Shown here piece by piece: positions 1-8,004 of a stretch of 11,503 nucleotides of DNA. Position 1 is the first letter of the stretch; each line of letters starts with the position of its first letter. A program made the position numbers and the translations under genes. The notes beneath the pieces were generated by a model, which did not search any database, was not told the DNA's origin, and was given only the letters and a program-made list of their open reading frames with translations. Source of the stretch: Chloroflexaceae bacterium (lineage in GTDB: Bacteria > Chloroflexota > Chloroflexia > Chloroflexales > Chloroflexaceae); NCBI GenBank assembly GCA_026417815.1, contig JAOACN010000266.1, positions 1-11,503 of the forward strand, given 5' to 3'.

Positions 1-496
1 GGGCAGGGTAGGCGCGGGCGGTGGGGCAGGCGGCATTGCAACCGGTCAGGAAACGCTCACAGGCGTAACTGTACACGCAGCGGCCGGTCAACGGCCACAT
101 GTCGTGGAGCGTCCAGACCACGGGGGCGTGTCGTCCGGCCACGGCCAGCAGGCGCGGCGACCATCCCGCCCCGGCGCCGCCGTGGAGGTTGTGCAGGTGC
201 ACCACGTCGGGTCGCAGGCGGAGCAAGGCCCGTTCCAGGGCCGCCTCGGCCGCGGGGCGCGCGAGGCGGTCGAGGAGCGCCTGCCCCTGGAGCGGCGCGA
301 CCCGGCGCGCCGCCCGCCGCACGAGGAACAACGGCGCGCCGAGGTATTCCGTGGACCAGGGGTGGGGCTGACGATCGGGAAAGGCCACCAGCCGCGTGAC
401 CCGCGCCCCGGCGGCCACCAGGCCCGCGGCAAGCCGGCTCGCGGCCACGGCCGCTCCGCCGCGTGTTTCCCGGTCTGAGAGCATAACAATATGCAT
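1..496 (-). CDS. Glycosyltransferase, GT4-type, N-terminal part (runs off the left edge)
   Basis: Minus-strand reading frame from ATG at 494-496, open for 165 codons to the window edge. The product begins MHIVMLSDRETRGGAAVAAS, the usual first strand and glycine-rich loop of GT-B fold glycosyltransferases. The segment DVVHLHNLHG follows in the middle, and then TLHDMWPLTGRC with a cysteine-rich stretch (YACERFLTGCNAACP). That HDMWPxTGxC signature is typical of the acceptor domain of GT4-like enzymes that build cell-surface or exopolysaccharide. The donor-binding C-terminal domain lies outside the window, so the sugar and acceptor cannot be named. A GGAG sequence sits 4-5 bases before the ATG. 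The protein would work in the cytoplasm or at the inner membrane face. It is transcribed away from the dienelactone hydrolase gene. Family assignment is strong; specificity is unknown. Confidence 0.85.
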   Translation of the reverse strand, partial: MHIVMLSDRETRGGAAVAASRLAAGLVAAGARVTRLVAFPDRQPHPWSTEYLGAPLFLVRRAARRVAPLQGQALLDRLARPAAEAALERALLRLRPDVVHLHNLHGGAGAGWSPRLLAVAGRHAPVVWTLHDMWPLTGRCVYSYACERFLTGCNAACPTARAYPA

Positions 497-639
497 GGTG
501 CTCCGGGGGTGGCCTCCAAGGACAACGTTCGTGCCGCATCGCGTCTCGGCAGGGAGTTCCTCCCCGCTTGCCATTCGCGCCGGACACCTGCTGACCGGCG
601 TGCCTGCCGGTGGGACGCTTACCGGACCAACGCTTCGCC

Positions 640-673
640 GCAGGCGCCGATGCTGCTAGAATAGCAGGCGCCG
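640..673. repeat. Small hairpin flanked by a 10-base direct repeat
   Basis: CTGCTA (653-658) and TAGCAG (662-667) form a perfect 6-bp stem with a GAA loop. GCAGGCGCCG occurs on both sides as a direct repeat (640-649 and 664-673), and its GGCGCC parts can lengthen the stem. Function is unknown; it lies in the divergent promoter region. Confidence 0.45.
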
Positions 674-750
674 CTACCATTGTGCAGATAGCGACGGTGT
701 GGACCCGATGGGCCTTCGCCGTTCAACGGTAGCAAGAACAAGGAACTTCC

Positions 751-822
751 TGGGAGGGCGAATCCTTCCCACGTTGACGTTCCGGGAGGGCCTGGAAGGG
801 CGAAGTCTTCCCAGGCCCTCCC
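751..822. repeat. Direct repeat plus 12-bp hairpin upstream of the dienelactone hydrolase gene
   Basis: A 21-base unit at 751-771 recurs at 793-813 with 18 of 21 bases the same; both share AGGGCGAA and CTTCCCA. Overlapping the second copy, GGGAGGGCCTGG (784-795) pairs perfectly with CCAGGCCCTCCC (811-822) around a 15-base loop. The stem may act in transcription of either neighbour or be part of a dispersed intergenic repeat. No T run follows it. Confidence 0.6.
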
Positions 823-838
823 TTCCGGCAGAGGTGGC

Positions 839-856
839 GAAACACCCGGTTTCCCC
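839..856. repeat. Copy 1 of a dispersed AAACCCGGTTT-type palindromic motif
   Basis: GAAACACCCGGTTTCCCC lies about 20 bases before the start of the dienelactone hydrolase gene. The same core, with small differences, recurs at 1786-1803 and 9986-10004, always between genes, which suggests a dispersed short repeat of this genome. This copy is the least perfect palindrome of the three. Confidence 0.55.
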
Positions 857-877
857 TCCAGACGATAAGGAGACCGC

Positions 878-1594
878 ATGACCGAGGTTCACATTCCGTC
901 CCCTGATGGGGTGGTCACGACCTATGTGGCCACACCGGCGGGCGAGGGGCCATGGCCCGGCGTGGTGGTGATCCACGACGCCTCGGGTATGACCACCGAC
1001 CTGCGGCGCCAGGCCGACTGGCTGGCGAGCGCGGGCTACCTGGCCGCGGCGCCCGATCTACTCAACGGTGGCAGTATTCTGAAGTGCCTGCGCCAGATCT
1101 TATTCGACTACCTGACCTGGGAGGGCCAGGCGTTCAGGCAGATCGAGGCGGTGCGAGGCTGGCTGGCCGGGCAGGAACGCTGCACCGGCAAGATCGGGGT
1201 GATCGGCTTCTGCATGGGCGGCTCCTTCGCGCTGATGCTCGCCCCTGGCCGCGGCTTTGCCGCGTCGAGCGTTAACTACGGCCAGCTGCCGAAAGACGCC
1301 GAACGCCTGCTTCGCGATGCCTGCCCGATCGTCGGAAGCTACGGCGCCCGCGACCGCTCACTGCGCGGGGCCGCGGCCAGGCTGGAGCAGGCGCTCACCG
1401 CGGCCGGCGTTCCTCATGACGTTAAGGAATACCCCGATGCCGGCCACGGCTTCCTCAACAACCACCGCCCTGAGGAGGTCCCGGCGTTGTTGCGGGTCAT
1501 GGGGAACTTTGTTCACACAGCGTACCACGAACCATCGGCCCGGGATGCGCGGCGCCGCATCGAGGCCTTCTTTGCGACCCATCTACGTTCATAA
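878..1594 (+). CDS. Dienelactone hydrolase family protein
   Basis: A 238-residue cytoplasmic alpha/beta hydrolase, the usual length for this family. Dienelactone hydrolase opens the lactone ring of dienelactone in chlorocatechol breakdown, but most members, probably including this one, act on unknown esters or lactones. The family's cysteine nucleophile is in GFCMGG (C112). The acid is probably D159 in SYGARDRS, and the histidine is H190 in DAGHGFLN, giving the Cys-Asp-His triad. The N-terminus (PWPGVVVIHDASGM) supplies the oxyanion region. The start is supported by AAGGAG at 867-872 with a 5-base spacer. There is no signal peptide, and no catechol-pathway gene is nearby, so the gene stands alone. 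Its stop codon TAA (1592-1594) lies within the ATAA that borders the inverted-repeat element downstream. Family is near certain; substrate is unknown. Confidence 0.93.
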   Translation: MTEVHIPSPDGVVTTYVATPAGEGPWPGVVVIHDASGMTTDLRRQADWLASAGYLAAAPDLLNGGSILKCLRQILFDYLTWEGQAFRQIEAVRGWLAGQERCTGKIGVIGFCMGGSFALMLAPGRGFAASSVNYGQLPKDAERLLRDACPIVGSYGARDRSLRGAAARLEQALTAAGVPHDVKEYPDAGHGFLNNHRPEEVPALLRVMGNFVHTAYHEPSARDARRRIEAFFATHLRS

Positions 1595-1770
1595 CTCTAC
1601 TTTGTCGCTTTGCCGCTGGCGGGGGCTGCGGGGGCCGCAGGCCCCCGAAGATCTTGCCTTTCCGGTGCGGTGCGGCTTCGCCACGCCGCACCGGAAAGGG
1701 GAACGTTCGGAGGGGCGCAACCCCTCCGAACCTCCTCCCAGCGGAAGTCGCAGCAAGTGACAAAGTAGAG
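1595..1770. mobile_element. MITE-like non-coding element with inverted ends flanked by ATAA
   Basis: The ends are perfect 12-base inverted repeats: CTCTACTTTGTC at 1595-1606 and its complement at 1759-1770. The similarity continues inward with gaps (CCGCTGG at 1613-1619 against CCAGCGG at 1738-1744). ATAA occurs directly outside both ends (1591-1594 and 1771-1774), as a 4-base target duplication would. Inside are three further hairpins: 8 bp at 1629-1647, a 14-bp perfect stem at 1657-1699 (CCTTTCCGGTGCGG arm) and an 11-bp perfect stem at 1705-1731 (GTTCGGAGGGG arm, 5-base loop). There is no coding potential. It could be a mobile miniature element, a dispersed structural repeat, or a folded 3' region. 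Mobility is inferred from the ends only. Confidence 0.5.
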
Positions 1771-1774
1771 ATAA

Positions 1775-1812
1775 CAGAGGGGATAGGGAAACCCGGTTTT
1801 CCCATCCCCCTG
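1775..1812. terminator. Hairpin between convergent genes, likely bidirectional terminator
   Basis: CAGAGGGGATAGGGAAACC pairs, with two small bulges, with GGTTTTCCCATCCCCCTG, leaving a C as loop. It lies between the ends of the dienelactone hydrolase (plus) and groEL (minus). Only a short TTT follows on the plus strand, so it is not a textbook intrinsic terminator. Its core (1786-1803) is copy 2 of the dispersed AAACCCGGTTT-type motif, so it may be a repeat used as a terminator. Confidence 0.5.
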
Positions 1813-1841
1813 TTTGTGCGAGGACGTGCTCGACGCGCCAA

Positions 1842-3473
<1,632 letters not shown>

Positions 3474-3679
3474 AGCTCATGCTCCCTCGATAGTGCTGAA
3501 ATCAGGCTGTTGCGGAAGAATCAGACACTCCATTGTGGTTCATCAGGCAAATCCTGCTCCAGAGGGTGCGGCACAGGGTCGCGCAGGTGCATACATCTCT
3601 TTAGATAGTGAAGCTGTGTTAGTCGGCTGTAAACGGAACATTAGCGTTTTGTTAGAGCATCGGGGGAGGAGAGGGCGGT

Positions 3680-4477
3680 TCAGGTTGCCCGTCCCTGTCC
3701 ACGGTCCCTTGTCCAGCACCGGGGATTGGCGGCGATATAAGCGCGGATGGCCCGCAACGCCCGGTCATCATGGATGATGACATCATAGAAGCGTTCCTGC
3801 CAGGCGAAATCATGGTACCCGGCGGCGCGGATGCGTCTGGTGGCCATTGATTTGAATTGGCCGATGATCGTCCCAAGCGACGCCCCGGCCCCGCGGGGCG
3901 ATGGCGGCGCGCCGGGCAACGCCCGCACCCCATCGGCGCCGGATGCGGCCCCGCGGGGCGCGTCCGCCGCGCCCCGGGGTGATAACGAACGCGTGGGGGA
4001 TGGGGTAGAGACGGCCCGGCGGGCCGTCTCTACGGCGACCCCATCGTCGGATGCGGTGCGATGGGACGCCGGATCGCCCCCATCGGCGGCGGATGCGGCC
4101 CCATCGGGCGATGGCGGTGCGCCGGGCGCCGCCCGCACCCCATCGGCGGCGGATGCGGCCCCGCGGGGCGCGTATGGCACGTCGGGCGGATCGGTATCGG
4201 TCAACGGCGGGGCGTTGATGCCAATAATCGCATGCATATGGTCAGGCATAATCACCCATGCATCCAGGCGCACATACGGCCGCACCACGGCGGTGCGTTG
4301 CCATTCCAGGGCCACCAGTGCCCCGACCGGCGAGAGATGCATCACCCCATCATAAACCGATCCAAAAAACGGTTGTCGCCGATGTGTGCAAATGGTTACG
4401 AAATACCAGCCGGTGGAATAGTCCCATCCCGGTTTGCGGGCCGACTCGATGCGGTAGCGGTTGCGAAAGAGCGTCAT
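3680..4477 (-). CDS. REP-associated tyrosine transposase (RAYT, IS200-like Y1 family) with low-complexity insertion
   Basis: A 265-residue single-strand DNA transposase of the TnpA_REP type. These enzymes cut and join hairpin-containing DNA through a tyrosine, and usually remain as domesticated single genes that mobilise REP palindromes. The fold's parts are visible: GWYFVTICTHRRQPFFG near residues 23-39, the metal-binding H-x-H in MPDHMHAIIG (H80, H82), SLGTIIGQFKSMATRRI at 200-216, and WQERFYDVIIHDD with the probable catalytic Y231. Between H-x-H and the C-terminal helix, residues about 89-198 are Ala/Pro/Gly/Asp-rich repeats made from GC-rich DNA, which makes the protein longer than a compact RAYT. 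The frame stays open throughout, so it may still be functional. AGGGA (4487-4491) lies 9 bases before the ATG. No inverted ends of a classical IS are seen. Family assignment is confident; activity is unknown. Confidence 0.87.
   Translation of the reverse strand: MTLFRNRYRIESARKPGWDYSTGWYFVTICTHRRQPFFGSVYDGVMHLSPVGALVALEWQRTAVVRPYVRLDAWVIMPDHMHAIIGINAPPLTDTDPPDVPYAPRGAASAADGVRAAPGAPPSPDGAASAADGGDPASHRTASDDGVAVETARRAVSTPSPTRSLSPRGAADAPRGAASGADGVRALPGAPPSPRGAGASLGTIIGQFKSMATRRIRAAGYHDFAWQERFYDVIIHDDRALRAIRAYIAANPRCWTRDRGQGRAT
3887..4175. repeat. GC-rich repeat block inside the RAYT gene
   Basis: Two 60-base copies, 3901-3960 and 4111-4170, agree at 56 of 60 positions. Shared pieces include CCCGCACCCCATCGGCG and GGATGCGGCCCCGCGGGGCG. 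Partial copies (CCCATCGGCGGCGGATGCGG, CCATCGTCGGATGCGG) lie between 4040 and 4105. All lengths keep the reading frame and produce the APRGAASAADGVR-type peptide repeats. A 15-base piece, GGCGATGGCGGCGCG (3897-3911), occurs again at 11463-11477 at the other end of the window. Confidence 0.75.
4005..4033. repeat. 29-base perfect palindrome within the RAYT coding sequence
   Basis: GTAGAGACGGCCCG (4005-4018) is the exact reverse complement of 4020-4033, with one central G. Read in the gene's frame it encodes VETARRAVST (residues 149-158). Its form, a short GC-rich perfect hairpin, is what RAYT enzymes recognise in other bacteria, so it could be a REP-like element that landed in its own transposase gene. 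That link is inference. Confidence 0.7.
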
Positions 4478-4776
4478 GAGCTAGTGTCCCTGTGGTGGTC
4501 GCCTGAATGATATACCGCCGCCACCGGCAAGGGGAAACGCCGGCCCGCGCCGCGCGGCGCCCCCGCCACCGCCGCGCCAGCGCCGGGCCCTTCCCCCGCC
4601 CCGCTTCGGGCGGATCCCTCCACAATGTCTGATCTGAAAGGTTTTTGAATGCCGAGTTAGTCTTTGAGTATGCGAAATTGCCACTACAACTTCGTTTGTT
4701 TATTGAGATAAAAACCCGTTGATCGTCCCGCAGATCCCTCATCGCCAGGGCGCGCGGGGAGACCGAGTCTTACCAT

Positions 4777-4897
4777 TTCGGATTGTGGATTTTGGATTGG
4801 CGCGCACGGCGCCGGGTGCGCCCCGGCGATGAGGCCCATGCGCATATGCAACAGGAATTGGCATAAACAATCCCCAATCCAAAATCTAAAATCGCAA
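4777..4897. repeat. Inverted-repeat element just upstream of the CHAT operon
   Basis: The 24-base end at 4777-4800 matches the reverse complement of 4874-4897 at 20 of 24 positions, with ATTTTGGATTGG perfect on the inner side. Between the arms are GCGCAC/GTGCGC (4802-4807, 4816-4821), flanking a GGCGCC core, and the palindrome GCATATGC (4842-4849). It ends only 14 bases before the first start codon, so the right arm lies in the expected promoter or leader. It resembles short dispersed AATCCAAAAT-type intergenic repeats, but only this one copy is in view. Confidence 0.55.
4864..4892 (+). promoter_or_regulatory. Candidate promoter of the CHAT operon
   Basis: TAAACA (4864-4869, 4 of 6 consensus bases), a 17-base spacer and TAAAAT (4887-4892, 5 of 6) stand before the first gene. 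Transcription would start near 4899, leaving a very short leader that begins at the AAGGGG ribosome binding site. The -10 box lies in the right arm of the inverted repeat. Weak evidence. Confidence 0.25.
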
Positions 4898-4911
4898 AAA
4901 GGGGCACGGCC

Positions 4912-5730
4912 ATGACCGTCTCATTCGCCCAACCCGCCACCCTCGCATGCCCGGCATGCAGCGCCTCCTTTGACGCAGACATCTGGCTCATCGTCGCCAC
5001 CAACGAACGCCCCGACCTCATCGAGCGCATCCGCGCTGGCGCGCTGCACACGGTAACGTGCCCGCGCTGCGGCCACGCTGGCAACCTCGACGCCCCGCTG
5101 CTGCTCTTCCGCCCCGACGCCGACCCGCCCATCCTTTTCTCGCCTGCCCAGGGGACCACCAGCGAGCAGGACCAGCAACAGGCCGCCGTCCTCGTCGGGC
5201 TGCTGCGCGAGCGGCTGGGCAGCGCCTGGCGCGAGGCGTGGCTGGCGCAGGGCCTGCGGGGAGTGCAGCGTGAGATGCTGCCCGTCGCCCTCGCTGAAGA
5301 CCTCGCTACAGCCTCGCACGGGGCCCGGAATCAGCAGGTCCAACGGGGGCACGATGAGCACGCAGGACGGCAGCGGTGGAAGTGGCTGGAACAGATGCAA
5401 CGCGCGCTCGATAAGCTGCGCAAACATGACCCCGAGACCCCTGGCCGGCCCCTAGCCGGGCCAGGGCAGGCGATTGAGACGAGCGGCGGGGGAGGCTCAG
5501 GCCCACCTGTACCCGCTATCTTCACCTCCTGGCTTGCGACTGCGCTGCAAGCGGAGCAGCAGTTTCTGCAAACCAACGATCTCACTGCACTGACTATGGC
5601 AGTAGAAACCTGGAACCAGATCCTGGATCATCCGGGGTTTCGCACTGCGCCGCCCAATTTCCGGCTTGCAGTGTTGAATAATGCTGGAGTCGTCTTTCTG
5701 CGGCGTTACTTGGGGGCGTGGGCACATTGA
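4912..5730 (+). CDS. CpXC zinc-ribbon/TPR protein: N-terminal part of a frameshifted CHAT protease
   Basis: 272 residues in this frame. The N-terminus has two CPxC pairs, C13/C16 (LACPACSASF) and C50/C53 (VTCPRCGHAG), which form the zinc ribbon of the CpXC domain and continue into LLLFRPDADPPILFSPAQG. A helical linker follows (about residues 88-175; KWLEQMQRALDKLRKHD could be coiled coil). From about residue 203, TPR-like helices begin (FTSWLATALQAEQQFLQTND). The last TPR helix breaks off at RRYLGAWAH, where the frame meets TGA; the adjacent frame continues the same repeat. I therefore read this as the front of one 1029-residue protein spanning 4912-8002. AGGGG with an 8-base spacer supports the start. 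It is the first gene of the CHAT operon. CpXC has no known ligand; a sensor or docking role is a guess. Confidence 0.8.
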   Translation: MTVSFAQPATLACPACSASFDADIWLIVATNERPDLIERIRAGALHTVTCPRCGHAGNLDAPLLLFRPDADPPILFSPAQGTTSEQDQQQAAVLVGLLRERLGSAWREAWLAQGLRGVQREMLPVALAEDLATASHGARNQQVQRGHDEHAGRQRWKWLEQMQRALDKLRKHDPETPGRPLAGPGQAIETSGGGGSGPPVPAIFTSWLATALQAEQQFLQTNDLTALTMAVETWNQILDHPGFRTAPPNFRLAVLNNAGVVFLRRYLGAWAH

Positions 5731-8002
5731 GGACCTCAATCGGGCGCTAGATCTCTGGTCAGAGGCCGTCGCTGCCACGCCGCCCGACTCGCCCGACCGG
5801 CCGGGGCGCCTCACCAACCTGGGGACCGGGCTGCGCGCCCGGTATGCGCGCACCGGGCGCCTCGACGACCTCGAGCAGGCCCTCGCCGTCTTGCAGCAGG
5901 CCGTCGCTGCCACGCCGCCCGACTCGCCCGACCGGCCGGGGCGCCTCACCAACCTGGGGACCGGGCTGCGCGACCGGTATGCGCGCACCGGGCGCCTCGA
6001 CGACCTCGAGCAGGCCCTCGCCGTCTATCAGCAGGCCGTCGCTGCCACGCCGCCCGACTCGCCCGACCGGCCGATGTACCTCACCAACCTGGGGACCGGG
6101 CTGCGCGACCGGTATGCGCGCACCGGGCGCCTCGACGACCTCGAGCAGGCCCAGGTGCACTATGCGACTGCCTGTGAGCGAGGCCAATTGTTAGCGCCAG
6201 AAGTTGCACTTGCCGCCGCTCAGGCCTGGGGGCGCTGGGCCAGCGAGCGAGCCGCGTGGGAAGAAGCTGTTCGTGCGTTCGAGTTTGGCCTTGCGACGGT
6301 CGAGCAGTTGCACCAGACGCAGTTACGGCGCAGCGACCAGGAGGCATGGCTAAGCTCCGCACGAGGCCTGCACACGCGCGCCGCCTATGCCCTTGTGCGG
6401 ATGGCTGAATCCGCTCTGTTCCGGCGCGCGGTAGAAGTAGCCGAGATCGGCCGCGCCCGCGGTCTCGGCGAGACGCTCGCGCGCGACCGCGGCGACCTCG
6501 TGCTGATCGAGCGCGATCATCCAGCCATCTACGAACGCTACCGCGCAGCGGCTGAGACGGTGCGATCCCTCGAACGCGCCGACCGGGCCGCCGAGCGGCA
6601 GGCCCAACCGGAGGCGGTGCCGTTCACCGAACTGGCCGCGCGCATCCGCGCCGCTCGCGACGAGCTTGATGCAGCGATCCAGGAAATCCGTAAGCTGCCC
6701 GGCTACGAGCGCTTCCTTGATGCGCCGCGCTACGCAGAGATCGCGGCAACAGCACAATCCGGCGCGCCGCTGGTCTACCTGATCACCACCCCGCAGGGCA
6801 GCCTGGCCCTGATCGTCCCCCACGCCGCCGCCGAGCCGGAGGCGCTGCTGCTCGATGGCTTCACCGCAGCCGATCTTGATACTCTGCTGATCGAGCGCGC
6901 CAACGATGAAGTGGTTGGCGGGTACCTGCCGGGCCAGTTCCTTGGCGGCACCGCGCTGACTGCGGCGCTGGAACGCGGTTTGCCGCGCCTCGGCGCGGCG
7001 CTGATCGCGCCGCTGGCGGCGCGCCTGCGGGACTTGGCCGCAACCGGCGTGACCCTGATCCCCACCGGGTTGTTGAGTCTCCTGCCGCTGCACGCCGCGA
7101 CCTATGCGGTTGACGGCCAGCCGCGCTGTCTGCTCGACGAGTTCGATGTGGCCTATGCGCCCTCGGCGCGCGCGCTGGCGATGGCGCAGCGCGAGGTGCG
7201 CCGGCGGGCCGCGGGTCCGCTGCGCCTCGCGGGGGTGGGCAATCCAACCGGCGATCTGCGATACGCTGGTCCCGAGTTGGCCAGTATCCGTGACTTGTTG
7301 CCGGCAGGGGCGAGCCGCGCGTTCTTCAATGCGACGGCCACCCGCGACGCGATCTGGCAAGCCTTGCCGGAAAGTACGATCGCCCATTTCTCCTGCCACG
7401 GCAGCTTTGCCGCTGACCCGCTCGACTCGGCGCTGCACCTTGCCAACGGGAGCCGCCTCACCCTGCGCGAACTGGTGGTGGGCGACACCGCCGCGCTGGC
7501 CAGTGTCCGGCTGGCGGTCCTCTCCGCCTGCCAGACGGCGATCACCGACTTCCAGCGCCTGCCAGATGAGAGCATCGGCCTGCCCGGCGGCTTCCTGCAG
7601 GCCGGCGTGCCCGCGGTGGTCGGCTCGCTCTGGAGCGTCAACGACCTGAGCACGGCGCTGCTGATGCACCGCTTCTATGAACTGCACCTCAAAGGCGACT
7701 CCGACGCCGGGCTGAAACCGCAGCCGCCAGCGCGGGCGCTGCGGCTGGCGCAGGTGTGGCTGCGGGATCTGACCTATAAAGCGATGTTTGACTATTTCGA
7801 GCGGCATCGCCAATGGAAAGCGGCCCGGAGGTTGCAGACTGAATCGGCGGCAACTGCAACGACGCGCATGCCACTCGATCTCGTTGCCGCGGGACGAGCT
7901 AAGGCGGAAGACGGTATGCTCGATGATCCGTCGCGCCGCCCGTATGTCGATCCGGTGTACTGGGCGGCGTTTACCTTCAACGGGGCGCTGGAAGGAGCAT
8001 GA
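5681..8002 (+). CDS. TPR-CHAT caspase-like protease: C-terminal part of a frameshifted gene
   Basis: 773 codons are open from ATG 5681, but no ribosome binding site precedes that ATG and real homology begins near 5720, so this is probably the continuation of 4912-5730. Residues about 16-160 carry 45-residue TPR units (AVAATPPDSPDRPxxLTNLG). A helical segment follows (ERYRAAAETVRSLERADRAAER). The CHAT domain spans about 360-773: LVYLITTPQGSLALIV, VTLIPTGLLSLLPLHAA, catalytic histidine H573 in HFSCHG, catalytic cysteine C617 in LSACQT, LPGGFLQAGVPAVVGSLWSVND, and the usual end YWAAFTFNGA. Both catalytic residues are present, so the protease should be active if translated. CHAT proteases are clan CD cysteine peptidases that act in bacterial conflict systems. 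It lies 2 bases ahead of the second CHAT gene. Confidence 0.9.
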   Translation: MLESSFCGVTWGRGHIEDLNRALDLWSEAVAATPPDSPDRPGRLTNLGTGLRARYARTGRLDDLEQALAVLQQAVAATPPDSPDRPGRLTNLGTGLRDRYARTGRLDDLEQALAVYQQAVAATPPDSPDRPMYLTNLGTGLRDRYARTGRLDDLEQAQVHYATACERGQLLAPEVALAAAQAWGRWASERAAWEEAVRAFEFGLATVEQLHQTQLRRSDQEAWLSSARGLHTRAAYALVRMAESALFRRAVEVAEIGRARGLGETLARDRGDLVLIERDHPAIYERYRAAAETVRSLERADRAAERQAQPEAVPFTELAARIRAARDELDAAIQEIRKLPGYERFLDAPRYAEIAATAQSGAPLVYLITTPQGSLALIVPHAAAEPEALLLDGFTAADLDTLLIERANDEVVGGYLPGQFLGGTALTAALERGLPRLGAALIAPLAARLRDLAATGVTLIPTGLLSLLPLHAATYAVDGQPRCLLDEFDVAYAPSARALAMAQREVRRRAAGPLRLAGVGNPTGDLRYAGPELASIRDLLPAGASRAFFNATATRDAIWQALPESTIAHFSCHGSFAADPLDSALHLANGSRLTLRELVVGDTAALASVRLAVLSACQTAITDFQRLPDESIGLPGGFLQAGVPAVVGSLWSVNDLSTALLMHRFYELHLKGDSDAGLKPQPPARALRLAQVWLRDLTYKAMFDYFERHRQWKAARRLQTESAATATTRMPLDLVAAGRAKAEDGMLDDPSRRPYVDPVYWAAFTFNGALEGA
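5712..5716 (+). other. Frameshift site (G run) splitting the CpXC-TPR-CHAT gene
   Basis: Dropping one G from this GGGGG run joins the two frames as RRYLGRGHIEDLNRAL. That lines up without gaps with the following TPR units (RYARTGRLDDLEQAL). The joined gene spans 4912-8002 and encodes 1029 residues, with catalytic residues H829 and C873. The cause may be a base-call error in a homopolymer, a true inactivating mutation or phase variation. Confidence 0.8.
5765..6152 (+). repeat. Near-identical 135-base tandem repeats encoding TPR units
   Basis: Copies start at 5765, 5900 and 6035, each with GCCGTCGCTGCCACG; the third stops matching after 6152. Differences are few, for example GCGCCCGG against GCGACCGG and GGGGCGC against ATGTACC. 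Each copy encodes one 45-residue TPR. Such high DNA identity points to recent duplication or gene conversion, and the copy number may vary between strains or be collapsed in the assembly. Confidence 0.9.
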
Positions 8003-8004
8003 AG

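Larger units (their letters stand above)
497..877. other. Divergent intergenic region with hairpins, no gene seen
   Basis: This 381-base spacer separates the divergent glycosyltransferase and dienelactone hydrolase genes. Reading frames crossing it have no recognisable protein content. It holds a small hairpin near 640-673, a repeated hairpin block at 751-822 and a copy of the AAACCCGGTTT-type motif at 839-856. AAGGAG at 867-872 is the ribosome binding site of the next gene. I see no convincing -35/-10 pair on either strand; TTGACG at 774-779 lacks a matching -10 box. Confidence 0.6.
4478..4911. other. Divergent intergenic region between RAYT and the CHAT operon
   Basis: This 434-base spacer contains no convincing gene. 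From about 4513 to 4620 it is very GC-rich and hairpin-prone, including the 14-base palindrome GCGCCGCGCGGCGC (4547-4560). From about 4621 to 4735 it turns markedly AT-richer, with a weak TTGCCA-N17-TATTGA promoter candidate at 4678-4706. From 4777 to 4897 it holds an inverted-repeat element. The operon's control region should lie here, but I see no clear operator. Confidence 0.6.

Noticed and set aside
57..680. 207-codon minus-strand frame near the left edge
   Set aside because: It overlaps the glycosyltransferase in another frame and reads as Arg/Pro/Gly low complexity.
3474..3660. CIRCE/HrcA operator upstream of groEL
   Set aside because: Only a half-like TCAGCACTAT is found on the minus strand; no inverted GAGTGCTAA partner at the required spacing.
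5681..5683. ATG as an independent start for the TPR-CHAT protein
   Set aside because: No Shine-Dalgarno sequence precedes it, and the first dozen residues are an out-of-frame copy of the upstream gene's sequence.
5712..5716. Programmed +1 frameshift
   Set aside because: No slow codon with slippery context of the prfB type or supporting stem was seen; error or mutation in a G run is simpler.
5765..6152. Regular tandem repeats as a possible CRISPR array
   Set aside because: Units are contiguous 135-base copies without unique spacers and encode TPRs in frame.
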